Shown: positions 31,000-41,606, counted from the first letter of the stretch. The stretch is 64,000 nucleotides of DNA from Streptomyces sp. JJ36 (GCF_021696945.1 NZ_JACYHE010000001.1:124001-188000), one strand, 5' to 3'. Notes: generated by a model from the letters alone, not told the origin. Program-made: numbers and translations.

Positions 31000-31322
31000 G
31001 CCGCCGGTCCCCTTTCGTCGGCCCGGTCCTTCCGCTCCTTCCATGTGATGCTCTGCTCAAGGGTTGCGCCACAGGTCACGGGAGCGGCGACCGGCGGCCG
31101 CCTCGGCTGTGCTGCCGGCCGGACAGCCGTCCGGCGCTGCCCGGAACAGCCCGTGTTCCCCGTTCTCGCCGCGGCGACGCTCCCGCGCGCGGCGGGATTC
31201 CGGGGCGGCGGGCCGGGGCGCCTACGCCGGATGGGCGTCCACGGACGTACGGCGAGGGCCGCCCCACCGGTGCGGTGGGACGGCCCTGCGGATGTTCCGC
31301 CGAACGGGTGAAGACGAGGCGC
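31000..31322 (-). other. Gap between LCP gene and rho stop
   Basis: 323 bp. It holds the rho terminator (31256-31286) and, to the left of it, the promoter region for the LCP gene. No coding frame with consistent codon bias; the sequence is Arg/Gly/Pro-coding noise in all frames. Confidence 0.5.
31256..31286 (-). terminator. Terminator after rho
   Basis: GGGCCGCCCCACC (31256-31268) pairs with GGTGGGACGGCCC (31274-31286), one mismatch, 5-nt loop, about 40 bp beyond the rho stop codon. No U-tract. Confidence 0.75.
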
Positions 31323-33335
31323 TCAGTCGTTGCCGTTCGGCGTCGGCGTCGTCTTCTGGATCTGCATGAGGAACTCGGCGTTGGACTTGGTCTGCTTCAT
31401 CTTGTCCAGCAGCAGCTCGACGGCCTGCTGCTGGTCCAGCGCGTGCAGGACCCGGCGGAGCTTCCAGACGACGGACAGCTCCTCGCCGCCCATCAGGATC
31501 TCCTCCTTCCGGGTGCCGGAGGCGTCCACGTCGATGGCCGGGAAGATCCGCTTGTCCGAGAGCTTCCGGTCGAGCTTGAGCTCCATGTTGCCGGTGCCCT
31601 TGAACTCCTCGAAGATCACCTCGTCCATGCGGGACCCGGTCTCCACCAGCGCGGTGGCGAGGATGGTCAGCGAACCGCCGTCCTCGATGTTCCGCGCGGC
31701 GCCGAAGAAGCGCTTCGGCGGGTAGAGGGCCGTCGAGTCCACACCGCCGGACAGGATGCGGCCCGAGGCCGGCGCGGCGAGGTTGTACGCGCGCCCGAGC
31801 CGGGTGATGGAGTCCAGCAGCACCACGACGTCGTGGCCCAGCTCCACCAGCCGCTTGGCGCGCTCGATGGAGAGCTCCGCGACCGTGGTGTGGTCCTCGG
31901 CCGGGCGGTCGAAGGTCGAGGAGATGACCTCGCCCTTGACCGACCGCTGCATGTCGGTGACCTCCTCGGGACGCTCGTCCACGAGGACGACCATGAGGTG
32001 GCACTCGGGGTTGTTGCGCGTGATCGCGTTGGCGACCGCCTGCATGATCATGGTCTTGCCGGTCTTCGGCGGGGCGACGATCAGGCCGCGCTGCCCCTTG
32101 CCGATGGGCGAGACCAGGTCGATGATCCGGGTCGTCAGGGCGCCCGGGTCGTTCTCCAGCCGCAGTCTCTCCTGCGGGTAGAGCGGGGTGAGCTTCTGGA
32201 ACTCGGCCCGGCCCTTGCCGCCTTCGGGGGCCATCCCGTTGACGGAGTCCAGCCGGACGAGCGCGTTGAACTTCTCCCGCCGCTCGCCCTCGCGGGGCTG
32301 GCGCACCGCGCCGGTGACGTGGTCGCCCTTACGCAGGCCGTTCTTCCGGACCTGGGCCAGCGACACGTACACGTCGTTCGGGCCCGGCAGGTAGCCGGAG
32401 GTCCGCACGAAGGCGTAATTGTCGAGGATGTCGAGGATGCCGGCGACCGGGATCAGGACGTCGTCCTCGGAGATCTGCGGCTCGAAGTCCTCGCGGCCGC
32501 CACGCCGCCCGCGGCGGTCGCGGTAGCGGCCCCGGCGGCCGCGCCGGCCGCCGCCCTCGTCGTCGAAGTCGTCCCGGCGGTTGCCCCCGCCGCCCTGCTG
32601 CTGGCCGCCGCCGTCGTTCTTGCCGCGGCGGTCCCGCTGACGCTCGCGCTTGGAGGGGCGGTCCGGCTTGCCGCCGCCGTCGCCCTTGGACTCGGCGCCC
32701 TTGCCGCCGTCGCCCTTCTCCTTCGCCTGGCCGGCGTCCTTGCCGCCGTCCCGGGCGCCGGCGTTCCTGCCGTCGCGGTCCTTGGCGTCCTTGGCGTCCT
32801 TGCCGTCCTTGCCGCCGGCGCCCTTGGCGTCCTGCGACGACGGCTCGCGGCCCTCCGCGGTGTCCGCGGCGGCCTCCGCCTTGCCCTCCCCCTTGGCGCG
32901 GCGGCTGCGGCGCTCGTCGGCGGGCTGGCCGGGGATGTCGATCTGCTGCTGGGCGGTGCTCTGGTCCGCCGCCTCGGCCTGCGCCTCGCCCGTCCGCGCA
33001 CGCGAGGTCGCGCGGCGCTTCGGCTTGGCCTCGGCCTGGCCCTCGGCGGTGTCGGCGGACGAGGCCTTCTTGCCCTCGTCCGCGGGCGCGGCGGCTCCGC
33101 CGCCCGCCTGCTTCTCCCTGATGACCTCGATCAGCTGGCTCTTGCGCATCCGCGCGGTGCCCCTGATGCCGAGGCCGGAGGCAACCTGCTGGAGCTCGGC
33201 CAGGACCATGCCCTCGAGCCCGGTGCCGGAGCGCCGGCGCTTGGGGGCTGCAGGAGCGTCCGTGGCGGGCGCCTCGGCAGCAGCGCCGCCGCTGCTGTCG
33301 GCGTTCGCGCCCATCAGATCGGTGGTGTCGCTCAC
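31323..33335 (-). CDS. rho: Transcription termination factor Rho
   Basis: 670 aa, far longer than E. coli Rho (419 aa). An N-terminal [37 protein letters not shown] segment matches the Rho N domain. An insert of roughly 200 residues very rich in Arg, Asp, Gly, Lys and Ala (about 85-290) then precedes the RNA-binding cold-shock fold ([27 protein letters not shown]) and the ATPase: [19 protein letters not shown] (P-loop), [26 protein letters not shown] and GGVDS (R loop). Such inserts are typical of high-GC actinobacteria and add RNA affinity. GTG 33335 was chosen for its GGAAGGA; the longer in-frame extension lacks codon bias. Confidence 0.97.
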   Translation of the reverse strand: MSDTTDLMGANADSSGGAAAEAPATDAPAAPKRRRSGTGLEGMVLAELQQVASGLGIRGTARMRKSQLIEVIREKQAGGGAAAPADEGKKASSADTAEGQAEAKPKRRATSRARTGEAQAEAADQSTAQQQIDIPGQPADERRSRRAKGEGKAEAAADTAEGREPSSQDAKGAGGKDGKDAKDAKDRDGRNAGARDGGKDAGQAKEKGDGGKGAESKGDGGGKPDRPSKRERQRDRRGKNDGGGQQQGGGGNRRDDFDDEGGGRRGRRGRYRDRRGRRGGREDFEPQISEDDVLIPVAGILDILDNYAFVRTSGYLPGPNDVYVSLAQVRKNGLRKGDHVTGAVRQPREGERREKFNALVRLDSVNGMAPEGGKGRAEFQKLTPLYPQERLRLENDPGALTTRIIDLVSPIGKGQRGLIVAPPKTGKTMIMQAVANAITRNNPECHLMVVLVDERPEEVTDMQRSVKGEVISSTFDRPAEDHTTVAELSIERAKRLVELGHDVVVLLDSITRLGRAYNLAAPASGRILSGGVDSTALYPPKRFFGAARNIEDGGSLTILATALVETGSRMDEVIFEEFKGTGNMELKLDRKLSDKRIFPAIDVDASGTRKEEILMGGEELSVVWKLRRVLHALDQQQAVELLLDKMKQTKSNAEFLMQIQKTTPTPNGND

Positions 33336-33717
33336 GAAGGGGTCCTTCCCTGGAGCGGGCGTCGGCCTGTCTGGCTCGGCGACCGGTCGTGCTGTCCGGC
33401 GCGGTCCCGTCGGAAGGAGACCGGGCCGGGGCGGTGGTCCCGCCTGTACGTCTGGCGGTGAGATCAATTCACAAAGGTCCGGCATGACGCGGTGACCTGG
33501 GTCCGTCACACCGATTCCGGAGCGTGCACGGCACTGCTCGGCAGGATGCTCAGGCAGTGTGGGAGGCTCCCGGAAGAGAGGGTGGTCCCTGACAGGGACA
33601 CCGGGCACTGCACTCTACGGGCCTTCGGCGCGACCCAGGCGACTGCGAGTGCTCACTTGAGGTTAACACTACCGGATCCAACAAACATTCCCCCTCTCGA
33701 ATACCGGCGATCGGATG
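33336..33717 (-). other. rho leader / thrB-rho intergenic region
   Basis: 382 bp. A TAGAGT hexamer at 33612-33617 (minus strand) is a possible -10, which would leave a rho 5' leader of about 270 nt. An in-frame ATG at 33485 opens onto rho, but its third codon positions are not GC-biased, so I read it as untranslated leader. Long rho leaders are often autoregulatory. The left end near 33660-33715 is AT-rich. Confidence 0.45.
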
Positions 33718-34653
33718 TCACTGTGCGGCGCCGCCACCCGCGGTCAGGGGCAGCACCCCGGCACCGGTCCGGTCGACCGCGAGCCGGTTGGCCGCCCAGC
33801 CCTCCCCGGCCAGCCGGGCGACCTTGTCGGCCGCACCCTCCTCGGCCAGCGCCAGGACGGTGGGCCCCGCCCCCGAGATGACCGCCGGGACGCCGTCCGC
33901 GCGCAGCCGGGCGACCAGGGCCGCGCTCTCCTCCATCGCGGGCGCGCGGTACTCCTGGTGCAGCCGGTCCTCGGTGGCGGCGAGCAGCAGCTCCGGGCGC
34001 CGGGTGAGCGCCTCCACCAGCAGCGCGGCGCGGCCGGCGCTGAACGCGGCGTCGACGTGCGGCACGGTGCGCGGGATCAGCCCGCGCGCGGTCCGGGTCA
34101 GCACCGGCTGGGCCGGCACGAAGACCACCGGAACGACGGACGCGGCGGGCTCCATCCTGACCGCGCGGGCGGCGCCCGCCTCCGTCCAGGCCAGCGTGAA
34201 GCCGCCCAGCAGACAGGCCGCGACGTTGTCCGGGTGGCCCTCGATCTCGGTGGCCAGCTCCAGCATCGCCGTCTCGTCGAGCCGGGCCTCGCCGCCGGTG
34301 GTCACCGCGCGGGCGGCCATGATGCCGGCGCAGATGGCGGCGGAGGAGGAGCCGAGGCCGCGACCGTGCGGGATGCGGTTCGCGCACACCACCTCCAGGC
34401 CGCGCGGCTGCCCGCCGAGCAGGTCGAAGGCGGTGCGCAGGGAGCGTACGAGCAGGTGGTCCTCGTCCCGCGGCAGCGTGTCGGCGCCCTCCCCGGCGAT
34501 GTCGATGTGCAGACCGGAGTCGGCGACGCGGACCACCACGTCGTCGTAGAGCCCCAGGGCGAGGCCCAGGGTGTCGTACCCGGGGCCCAGATTGGCGCTG
34601 GTGGCGGGGGTGCGCACCCGGACTGCGGCTGCGCGGAACGCGGGACCGGCCAT
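33718..34653 (-). CDS. thrB: Homoserine kinase (GHMP family)
   Basis: 311 aa. VRVRTPATSANLGPGYDTLGLALGLYD (about residues 9-35) is motif 1, IPHGRGLGSSSAAICAGI (about 93-110) the ATP-binding GHMP motif 2, and ISGAGPTVLALA (about 270) motif 3. It phosphorylates homoserine to O-phosphohomoserine, the substrate of ThrC. ATG 34653 follows a GAGGAGAGT site. Separated from thrC by 590 bp rather than coupled to it. Confidence 0.97.
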   Translation of the reverse strand: MAGPAFRAAAVRVRTPATSANLGPGYDTLGLALGLYDDVVVRVADSGLHIDIAGEGADTLPRDEDHLLVRSLRTAFDLLGGQPRGLEVVCANRIPHGRGLGSSSAAICAGIMAARAVTTGGEARLDETAMLELATEIEGHPDNVAACLLGGFTLAWTEAGAARAVRMEPAASVVPVVFVPAQPVLTRTARGLIPRTVPHVDAAFSAGRAALLVEALTRRPELLLAATEDRLHQEYRAPAMEESAALVARLRADGVPAVISGAGPTVLALAEEGAADKVARLAGEGWAANRLAVDRTGAGVLPLTAGGGAAQ

Positions 34654-35243
34654 CTCTCGATGACTCTCCTCGTTGACTCGCTGTGGTGACGTGCAGAGGT
34701 GTGGGACGTGGGGACGGGACGACTCCCCTGGGACCGCGGGGGCCAGCCGGACCGGTCGCTGTCCCGACGCCCCGCGCGACGGGACGCATATCGGTGCTGC
34801 CGTCGCACGAACGTGGGACCGGGGTGAATGCCAGCCTATCGAAGGAAGGTTCCCCGGGGACATAGGGCGCACGGGAGGCGCACGAAGCGTGTCGTGTCAC
34901 CCACGTGCGCCAGGACCGCGTGGGCGCCCGCCGCCCGGGGCGTGACCTGCGGGTCCGGGCCGCACCGGCGGCCCCGCGCACCCCCGGGACCGTGCGGTCC
35001 CGGAGCCCCGTGCGCCCGCCGCCGCGGAGTGCTGCGGCCCCGCCGGGCGTGGCAGGGGGCCGGGATCGCAGGGCTCCGAGTCGGCCCGGACCGCACCGGA
35101 GCACCGCGGGCCCGGACACCCCGGCGCCGCCCGGCCGGGCCCCCGGTTGCCGCCGCCCCCTCCGGCGTCCGTACGGCCCCGGGCAGCGTCCCGGGGCCCG
35201 GTCACCCGCGCGGGTGTTCCCGGAACCCGGCCACCCGCCCGGC
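34654..35243 (-). other. Long thrC-thrB gap with two hairpins
   Basis: 590 bp with no supported gene; short frames on both strands lack consistent third-position bias. It holds two hairpins: GGCCCCGGG/CCCGGGGCC (35175-35198, 6-nt loop), 46 bp after thrC and the likely thrC terminator, and CCGGGACCG/CGGTCCCGG (34984-35003). thrB must then have its own promoter in the left part, not identified. Confidence 0.5.
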
Positions 35244-36392
35244 TCAGCCGCGCAGGCCGAGCCGCTCGGCGGCCGCGTCCGCGTCGACCGGGACCGTGAC
35301 CGGCTGCGGGGCGCCCGCGACGGCCCAGTCCGGGTCCTTGAGGCCGTTGCCGGTGACCGTGCAGACGATCCGCTGCCCCGGGGCCACCGTGCCCTGCTCG
35401 GCGGCCTGGAGCAGGCCCGCCACCGAGGCGGCCGAGGCCGGCTCCACGAAGACGCCCTCCTGGGCCGCCAACAGCCGGTAGGCACGCAGGATCTGACGGT
35501 CGGTCACGGAGTCGATGAGGCCGCCGGACTCCTCCTTGGCCCGCTCGGCCTGCTCCCAGGAGGCGGGGTTGCCGATGCGAATCGCGGTGGCGATGGTGGA
35601 CGGGTCCTTCACCGGCTCGCCGTGCACCAGCGGCGCCGCGCCCGCGGCCTGGAAGCCCCACATGTGCGGGGTGCGGGTGGCGGGGCCGCCGGTCGCGCGG
35701 TCCGCGTACTCCCGGTACCCCTTCCAGTAGGCGGTGATGTTGCCGGCGTTCCCCACCGGCAGCACGTGGATGTCGGGGGCGTCCCCGAGCATGTCGACGA
35801 CCTCGAAGGCGGCCGTCTTCTGACCCTCGATCCGGGACGGGTTCACCGAGTTCACCAGTGCGACCGGGTACTTCTCGGAGAGCCCGCGGGCCAGGGTGAG
35901 GCAGTCGTCGAAGTTGCCGTCCACCTGGAGGATCTTGGCGCCGTGCACCAGCGCCTGCCCCATCTTGCCGAGCGCGATCTTGCCCTGCGGCACCAGCACC
36001 GCGCACACCATGCCCGCGCGCACCGCGTAGGCGGCCGCGGAGGCACTGGTGTTGCCCGTGGAGGCGCAGATGACCGCCTGCGCGCCCTGCTCCTTGGCGT
36101 GCGTGATGGCCATCGTCATGCCCCGGTCCTTGAAGGAGCCGGTGGGGTTGGCGCCCTCGACCTTGAGGTGGACGTCGCAGCCGGTGGCCGCGGAGAGCAC
36201 CCGGGCGGGCACCAGGGGCGTGCCGCCCTCGCGCAGGGTCACCACCTCGGTGCCGGGCTCCACCGGCAGCCGCTCGCGGTACTCCTCGATCACACCCCGC
36301 CACTGCCGCCCGGCCGGGCCGCCGGCCGCGGGGGCCCCGGCGCGCGCACCGGGCATGCCGGACGCGGAAGACGTACTGTCCATGATGGCCAT
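35244..36392 (-). CDS. thrC: Threonine synthase
   Basis: 382 aa, fold-type II PLP enzyme. The PLP Lys is in [17 protein letters not shown] (about residues 79-95), the phosphate-binding loop is [15 protein letters not shown] (about 212), and [15 protein letters not shown] is the substrate Asn/Ser/Thr loop. It converts O-phosphohomoserine to threonine. ATG 36392 was chosen for its AGAGGA 4 nt upstream; a second ATG 9 bp on is worse placed. Lies 8 bp after hom, so the two form one transcript. Confidence 0.97.
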   Translation of the reverse strand: MAIMDSTSSASGMPGARAGAPAAGGPAGRQWRGVIEEYRERLPVEPGTEVVTLREGGTPLVPARVLSAATGCDVHLKVEGANPTGSFKDRGMTMAITHAKEQGAQAVICASTGNTSASAAAYAVRAGMVCAVLVPQGKIALGKMGQALVHGAKILQVDGNFDDCLTLARGLSEKYPVALVNSVNPSRIEGQKTAAFEVVDMLGDAPDIHVLPVGNAGNITAYWKGYREYADRATGGPATRTPHMWGFQAAGAAPLVHGEPVKDPSTIATAIRIGNPASWEQAERAKEESGGLIDSVTDRQILRAYRLLAAQEGVFVEPASAASVAGLLQAAEQGTVAPGQRIVCTVTGNGLKDPDWAVAGAPQPVTVPVDADAAAERLGLRG

Positions 36393-36400
36393 TGTTCCTC

Positions 36401-37693
36401 TTACTCCCCTTCGACCCGCATGATGCTCGCGACGCCGCGGACGGTGTCCAGATTGCGCAGCGCCTCGACGGTCGCGGTGAGCGCGGCGTCGGGGGCGCGG
36501 TGGGTGACGACGACGAGCCAGGCCTCGCCGTCCTTCCCCTGCTGCCGGACGGTGTCGATGGAGACATCGTGCTCGGCGAAGACGGTGGCGACCTGGGCGA
36601 GGACGCCGGGCTTGTCGGCCACGTCCAGGCTGATGTGGTAGCGCGTGACCACGTCGCCCATCGGGGAGACCGGGAGCTGCGTGTAGGCGGACTCCCCCGG
36701 ACCGCGGGCGCCGTTGACCTTGTTGCGGCAGGCGGCCACCAGGTCGCCGAGCACGGCGGAGGCCGTCGGCGAGCCGCCCGCGCCGGGGCCGTAGAACATC
36801 AGCTGCCCGGCCGCGTCGGACTCCACGAAGACCGCGTTGTAGGCCTCCCGCACCGAGGCCAGCGGGTGGCTCAGCGGGATCATGGCCGGGTGGACCCGGG
36901 CCGTGACGGAACGGCCGTCGGCGGACCGCTCGCAGATCGCCAGCAGTTTGACCGTGCAGCCCATGCGTTTCGCGGAGGCGATGTCCCCGGCCGTGATCTC
37001 GGTCAGGCCCTCCCGGTGCACGTCGTCCAGGCGGACCCGGGTGTGGAAGGCCAGCCCGGCGAGGATGGCGGCCTTGGCGGCCGCGTCAAAGCCCTCCACG
37101 TCGGCCGTCGGGTCGGCCTCCGCGTAGCCGAGCGCCATGGCCTCGTCCAGCGCCTCGCCGTAGCCGGCGCCGGTGGACTCCATGCGGTCCAGGATGAAGT
37201 TGGTGGTGCCGTTGACGATGCCGAGCACCCGGTTGACCTTGTCCCCGGCCAGGGACTCGCGCAGCGGCCGCACCAGCGGGATCGCGGCGGCGACCGCCGC
37301 CTCGTAGAAGAGGTCCCCGCCGTGCTTCTCGGCGGCCTCGTGCAGCGTCGGCCCGTCCTCGGCGAGCAGCGCCTTGTTGGCCGTGACCACGCTGGCGCCG
37401 TTCTCGAAGGCGCGGGTGATCAGGCCGCGGGCGGGCTCGATGCCACCGATCACCTCGACCACCACGTCGACGTCCTCCCGGGCCGCCAGGCCCGCGGCGT
37501 CGGTGGTGACCAGCGCCGGGTCCACCCCCTCGCGGACCCGGTCCGGGCGGCGTACGGCGATCCCGGCCAGCTCGACCGGGGCGCCGATCCGGGCGGCGAG
37601 GTCCTCCGCGTGCGTCGTCATGATGCGTGCCACCTCTGAGCCGACGACTCCACAGCCCAGCAGCGCCACCTTCAGCGGACGCGTACGCATCAT
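36401..37693 (-). CDS. hom: Homoserine dehydrogenase
   Basis: 430 aa. NAD(P) loop [19 protein letters not shown] at the N-terminus, [20 protein letters not shown] with the conserved Lys, and [16 protein letters not shown] plus [23 protein letters not shown] in the catalytic domain. A C-terminal ACT domain (about 355-430, [34 protein letters not shown]) gives threonine feedback inhibition. It reduces aspartate semialdehyde to homoserine. Two tandem ATGs (37693, 37690) are both possible with the GCGAGG site. Confidence 0.97.
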   Translation of the reverse strand: MMRTRPLKVALLGCGVVGSEVARIMTTHAEDLAARIGAPVELAGIAVRRPDRVREGVDPALVTTDAAGLAAREDVDVVVEVIGGIEPARGLITRAFENGASVVTANKALLAEDGPTLHEAAEKHGGDLFYEAAVAAAIPLVRPLRESLAGDKVNRVLGIVNGTTNFILDRMESTGAGYGEALDEAMALGYAEADPTADVEGFDAAAKAAILAGLAFHTRVRLDDVHREGLTEITAGDIASAKRMGCTVKLLAICERSADGRSVTARVHPAMIPLSHPLASVREAYNAVFVESDAAGQLMFYGPGAGGSPTASAVLGDLVAACRNKVNGARGPGESAYTQLPVSPMGDVVTRYHISLDVADKPGVLAQVATVFAEHDVSIDTVRQQGKDGEAWLVVVTHRAPDAALTATVEALRNLDTVRGVASIMRVEGE

Positions 37694-37838
37694 TCGACCT
37701 CGCTCACTTGTCAATCGTGGTGCCCTCAGTCTCACGTACCGGTGGGGATAATCCCTGCTTCGTCCAGTATGTGAGACGTTCATCTCGCCCAACGGCACGG
37801 GTGGTACGGCGGCCCGCCCGGCAGCCGCCGCCGGCCGG

Positions 37839-39230
37839 TCAGCCGACGTCCAGCCGCAGCAGGTCCTCCTCCGTCTCCCGCCGGAGGATCACCCGCGCCT
37901 CGCCGTCCCGCAGCGCGACCACCGGCGGCCGCAGCGCGTGGTTGTAGTTGCTGGCCATCGAGCGGCAGTAGGCCCCGGTCGCGGGCACCGCCACCAGGTC
38001 GCCCGGCTCCAGGTCGGACGGCAGGAAGGCGTCCCGTACGACGATGTCGCCGCTCTCGCAGTGCTTGCCGACCACCCGGGAGAGCATGGGCGGCGCGTCC
38101 GAGGAGCGGGACACCAGCGCCACGGTGTAGTCGGCGTCGTAGAGCGCGGTGCGGATGTTGTCCGACATCCCGCCGTCCACGCTGACGTACGTCCGCAGCC
38201 CGTCGAGCTGCTTGACCGTGCCGACCTCGTAGAGGGTGAAGGCCGTCGGCCCGGCGATCGCCCGGCCCGGCTCCACCGACAGCCGCGGCACCGCCAGCCC
38301 CGCGGACTCACACTCCCGGGTGACGATGTCGTGCAACGCCTTGGCGATCACCTGCGGCTCGGCCGGGTCGTCCTCGGAGGTGTAGGCGATGCCCAGGCCG
38401 CCGCCCAGGTCGATCTCCGGCAGCTCGACGCCGTGCTCGTCCCGGACCTCCCGCAGCAGCCCGACCACCCGGTGCGCCGCCACCTCGAAACCGGAGGTGT
38501 CGAAGATCTGCGAGCCGATGTGCGAGTGGATGCCGACCAGCTCCAGGCTCTCCAGCCGCAGCACCCGCCGCACCGCCTCCGCGGCCTGGCCGCCGGCCAG
38601 CGCCAGGCCGAACTTCTGGTCCTCGTGGGCGGTGGCGATGAACTCGTGGGTGTGCGCCTCCACGCCCACCGTCACCCGGATCTGCACCGGCTGGCGGCGG
38701 CCCAGCCGCTCGGCGAGGTGCGCCACCCGCACGATCTCCTGGAACGAGTCCAGCACGATCCGGCCCACCCCGGCCTCGACCGCCTGCTCGATCTCCGCGG
38801 CGGACTTGTTGTTGCCGTGCAGCGCGATCCGCTCCGGCGGCATGCCGGCGTCCAGCGCGGTGGACAGCTCGCCCGCGGAGCACACGTCGAGGTTGAGGCC
38901 CTCCTCGTGCAGCCAGCGCACCACGGCGCGGGAGAGGAACGCCTTGCCGGCGTAGAAGACGTCGGCGCCCGGCCCGAAGGCGTCCCGCCAGTCGCGGCAG
39001 CGGGCACGGAAGTCGGACTCGTCGAGGAAGTAGGCGGGGGTGCCGAACTCGGCGGCGAGATCGCGCACGTCCCGCCCGGCGACGGTGACGGCGCCGGTGG
39101 CGTCGCGCCGGACCGTACGGGCCCAGATGCGCGGGTCGAGCGCGTTGAGGTCGGCGGGGGGCGCGGTGTAGTGGCCCTCGGGCAGCACGTCGGCGTGCCG
39201 GGGCCCGGCGGGGTGTGCGGAACGGCTCAT
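37839..39230 (-). CDS. lysA: Diaminopimelate decarboxylase
   Basis: 463 aa, fold-type III PLP enzyme. The PLP Lys is in [13 protein letters not shown] (about residue 96). [38 protein letters not shown] (phosphate-binding Gly-rich loop) and [18 protein letters not shown] follow; the C-terminal barrel holds [11 protein letters not shown], with the active-site Cys. It makes lysine from meso-DAP, the wall diamino acid. It lies 145 bp upstream of hom. Confidence 0.97.
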   Translation of the reverse strand: MSRSAHPAGPRHADVLPEGHYTAPPADLNALDPRIWARTVRRDATGAVTVAGRDVRDLAAEFGTPAYFLDESDFRARCRDWRDAFGPGADVFYAGKAFLSRAVVRWLHEEGLNLDVCSAGELSTALDAGMPPERIALHGNNKSAAEIEQAVEAGVGRIVLDSFQEIVRVAHLAERLGRRQPVQIRVTVGVEAHTHEFIATAHEDQKFGLALAGGQAAEAVRRVLRLESLELVGIHSHIGSQIFDTSGFEVAAHRVVGLLREVRDEHGVELPEIDLGGGLGIAYTSEDDPAEPQVIAKALHDIVTRECESAGLAVPRLSVEPGRAIAGPTAFTLYEVGTVKQLDGLRTYVSVDGGMSDNIRTALYDADYTVALVSRSSDAPPMLSRVVGKHCESGDIVVRDAFLPSDLEPGDLVAVPATGAYCRSMASNYNHALRPPVVALRDGEARVILRRETEEDLLRLDVG

Positions 39231-39248
39231 GACTGGTGCGGTTTCCCC

Positions 39249-40181
39249 TCAGAGGTGTGCGGGTGCGGTGACGCCGAGCTGGGACAGGCCGCCTGCCAGC
39301 ACCGTCCCGGCGGCCTCGGCGAGGGCCAGCCGGGCGCGGTGGGCGGCCCCGGGTTTCTCGTCACCGCGGGGCAGACACCCCTCGTGGCGGTCGTCGTGCA
39401 GGTCGCGGAGGGCACCGGCCGCGGCGTCCAGATGCCGGGCCAGCCGCCCCGGGTCGCCGGCGCCCGCGACGCGGGCGGTGTCGGCGAGCAGCGCGAGCAG
39501 CCGGCGCTCGGCCGGACCCGCGTAGCCGTGGCCGCCCGCCCCGGGCTCGGGGCGCAGGCCGAGCGCGGCGCCGTTGTGCAGCAGCGCACGGGCGCGGGAG
39601 TGGGCGTACTGGACCCGGAACAGCGCACTCGCGTCCGTACGGACCAGCAGCGCGGCCGGGTCCTCACCGGTGGCCGCCGCCCACGCGGCGGCGTCCCGCG
39701 CGGGGGCGTCGCCGGTGGCGGCGGGGTACGGGTCGGGGGCGCTCGGCGCTCCGGGCACAGTGCGCGCAGCGGCGCCGTACGCGCCGGGGTCGGCGCCCGG
39801 AGTGGCGTCGTGCCCGCGAGAGGGACCGGCGTTCCCGGTGTGCTCGGCACCCCCGGCGGAGCCGCCCGCCAGCTCACGTACGAGCGCGGCGCGCCCGGCG
39901 CCGTCCAGCGTGACGTTCAGGAAGCCGGGGCCGGAGACCTCCACGTGCGCGATCCCCGGCCGTTCCGCCAGCCCCCGCGCGAGCCGCCGCGCAAGCGGCT
40001 CCGCGTCCAGCCGGGCGGCCCGGGCCGCCCGGAGCACGGCCCCGGTGGCGTAGTCCCCGCTCCCGCGCCGCGGCGGCGACTCGATCACCACCCGCTCCGG
40101 GAGCGTCACCCGCCGTCCGGCGTCGGCGACCGCACCGTGCAGCGAGTGCAGCACGGTGCGGGAGAGCTGTGCGGGTGTCAC
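39249..40181 (-). CDS. nrtL: NrtL: ArgS-related anticodon-binding protein without catalytic domain
   Basis: 310 aa from GTG 40181. The first 90 residues match the N-terminal Add-1 domain of arginyl-tRNA synthetase (PRRGSGDYATGAVLRAAR...HVEVSGPGFLNVTLDG). The last 130 match its DALR anticodon-binding domain (VRTDASALFRVQYAHSRARALLHNGAALG...AERRLLALLADTARV). The whole Rossmann catalytic core with HIGH and KMSKS is absent, replaced by a Gly/Ala/Pro linker. It can thus bind tRNA-Arg-like elements but not charge them. A TACCCT box 7-8 nt upstream of the GTG suggests a leaderless mRNA. It lies 18 bp before lysA, which it may co-regulate. Confidence 0.85.
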   Translation of the reverse strand: MTPAQLSRTVLHSLHGAVADAGRRVTLPERVVIESPPRRGSGDYATGAVLRAARAARLDAEPLARRLARGLAERPGIAHVEVSGPGFLNVTLDGAGRAALVRELAGGSAGGAEHTGNAGPSRGHDATPGADPGAYGAAARTVPGAPSAPDPYPAATGDAPARDAAAWAAATGEDPAALLVRTDASALFRVQYAHSRARALLHNGAALGLRPEPGAGGHGYAGPAERRLLALLADTARVAGAGDPGRLARHLDAAAGALRDLHDDRHEGCLPRGDEKPGAAHRARLALAEAAGTVLAGGLSQLGVTAPAHL

Positions 40182-40297
40182 CAGGCCAGGGTATGGGAGA
40201 CGGGGTGGTTCCGCGCGAACCGGTTTCGCGGGGTGGGACGCCGCGCGCCGGTGCGTACGCCGGGTGGGCGTTGCGATGCGGGGCGCTCGGGCACACC

Positions 40298-40996
40298 TCA
40301 GGAGCATGCGGCGGACGAGCCCGCGCCCCACTGCTCCCCGTCGGCGGCCTCGGGCTGCGCGGCCGCTCCCGGGAGCCCCGGGGACTCCCTGGCCTCGCCC
40401 GCACCACGGGCCCCGGACTGTCCCGTGCCGCCGACCGCCCCGGGGGCGCCCGGCACTCCGGGCACGCCGCCGGTGCCCCGGCCCGCGCCGGCTCCCGTAC
40501 CGCGGCCCGCGGCGTGCTGCGTCCCGCCCGCCGTGCTGCGGCCGTGCCTCCGCCCCTGCGGAGCCACGCCGTGGGGCGCTCCCCGGCCCGGTCCGCGCGT
40601 GCCCTGCCGGCGCCCGTCCCGTACCAGCCGCCGCACCGTCCGCACCAGCGCCGCCGGCTCGAACGGCTTCGCCACTATGGCCTCCACCGCGGCCGCCTCC
40701 GCCGGCTGCCGGGCCTCGATCTCGTCCGGTGTGCAGGCCGAGACCAGGGCCACCGGGATGTCCCGCGTCCGGGGGTCGGCGCGCAGCCGGTCCACCGTAC
40801 GGAGCCCGTCGAGCCGGGGCATGACGACGTCCAGCGTGATCACGTCCGGTCTGACGCGATGGATGATCTCCAGGCATTCGGCACCGTCGTCCGCGGTCAC
40901 GACCTCGAAGCCCTCCAGCTCGAGATTGACCTTGATCAGGTGCCGGATGACCTTGTTGTCGTCGACGACAAGCACCCGCCCGCTCACGCCCTGCAC
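40298..40996 (-). CDS. Receiver-domain response regulator with disordered tail
   Basis: 232 aa. The first 125 residues are a CheY-like receiver: RVLVVDDNKVIRHLIKVNLELEGF, DVITLDVVMPRLDGLRT (phospho-Asp), VALVSACTPDE and IVAKPFEPAAL (Lys). There is no output domain; the last 100 residues are Gly/Arg/Ala/Pro-rich and probably disordered. Streptomycetes carry this gene beside nrtL/lysA. Two GTG starts are possible (40996 and 40987); TACGCT lies 6 nt upstream of the first, as in leaderless messages. No kinase is adjacent. Confidence 0.88.
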   Translation of the reverse strand: MQGVSGRVLVVDDNKVIRHLIKVNLELEGFEVVTADDGAECLEIIHRVRPDVITLDVVMPRLDGLRTVDRLRADPRTRDIPVALVSACTPDEIEARQPAEAAAVEAIVAKPFEPAALVRTVRRLVRDGRRQGTRGPGRGAPHGVAPQGRRHGRSTAGGTQHAAGRGTGAGAGRGTGGVPGVPGAPGAVGGTGQSGARGAGEARESPGLPGAAAQPEAADGEQWGAGSSAACS

Positions 40997-41177
40997 CCTT
41001 CGAGCGTAGGCGGGCCGGAGCGGCCACGTCCGGGTTTTGCCTGTTTCCGGCCCCTACCGGGACGTTCTCGGCGCACTCGCGCCACCCTCCCCCGGAGGCC
41101 GTAACCTCCGGGCCCTACTCCCACGGCGCCGCCTCAGCACACCGCGCCCCCGGCGACGTCCGCGCCCCGGGCCGAAG

Positions 41178-41606
41178 TCACAGGTTGTCTCCCCACCCTC
41201 CCTGGATCATCGTCTGGAACGCCCACGCGCCCTCCCGCCTGATCAGGATGTCGGCGTAGCGCAGCCGCTGCGTCTCTCCGCCCAGGGTCATCACCGAGTC
41301 GGTGAACACCACGGCCATCGCGGGCGACAGGAACACCGGCGTCCGGGTCGACTCGAACGCGAGCTCCTCGTCCCCCTCCCCCATCACCTGCGTCATCGTC
41401 GCGACGAACTGCTCCCGGCTCCACTGCGCCGCGCGCCCGTTCCCCGCGGAGTCGTCACTGATCAGGTTCAGCGGGAACACGGCCATCTCGGCCATGCGCT
41501 CCACCTCCCGCTTCGCGCTCCGCGCGTCGTACTCCGCGAACCACGCCTCCAGGCTCGCCCGGTCCTCGTCCGTGGCCACGTACCCGGTCTCCGGCAGTAC
41601 CGTCAT
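41178..41606 (-). CDS. SnoaL-like / NTF2-fold protein (DUF4440 type)
   Basis: 142 aa alpha+beta cone protein: ATDEDRASLEAWFAEYDARSAKREVERMAEMAVFPLNLISDD, then REQFVATMTQVMG and the beta-sheet part RTPVFLSPAMAVVFTDSVMTLGGETQRLRYADILIRREGAWAFQTMIQGGWG. The fold hosts polyketide cyclases, limonene epoxide hydrolases and steroid isomerases as well as binding proteins; no specific catalytic set can be named. Strongly patterned promoter region with two palindromes (next entry). Stands alone. Confidence 0.75.
   Translation of the reverse strand: MTVLPETGYVATDEDRASLEAWFAEYDARSAKREVERMAEMAVFPLNLISDDSAGNGRAAQWSREQFVATMTQVMGEGDEELAFESTRTPVFLSPAMAVVFTDSVMTLGGETQRLRYADILIRREGAWAFQTMIQGGWGDNL

Noticed and set aside
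33336..33608. N-terminal extension of Rho (in-frame ATG at 33485 and beyond)
   Set aside because: Third codon positions are not GC-biased and there is no ribosome site; GTG 33335 has GGAAGGA.
34828..35481. Plus-strand frame over the thrC-thrB gap
   Set aside because: Pro/Arg/Ala-rich translation continuing antisense into thrC, no start signals.
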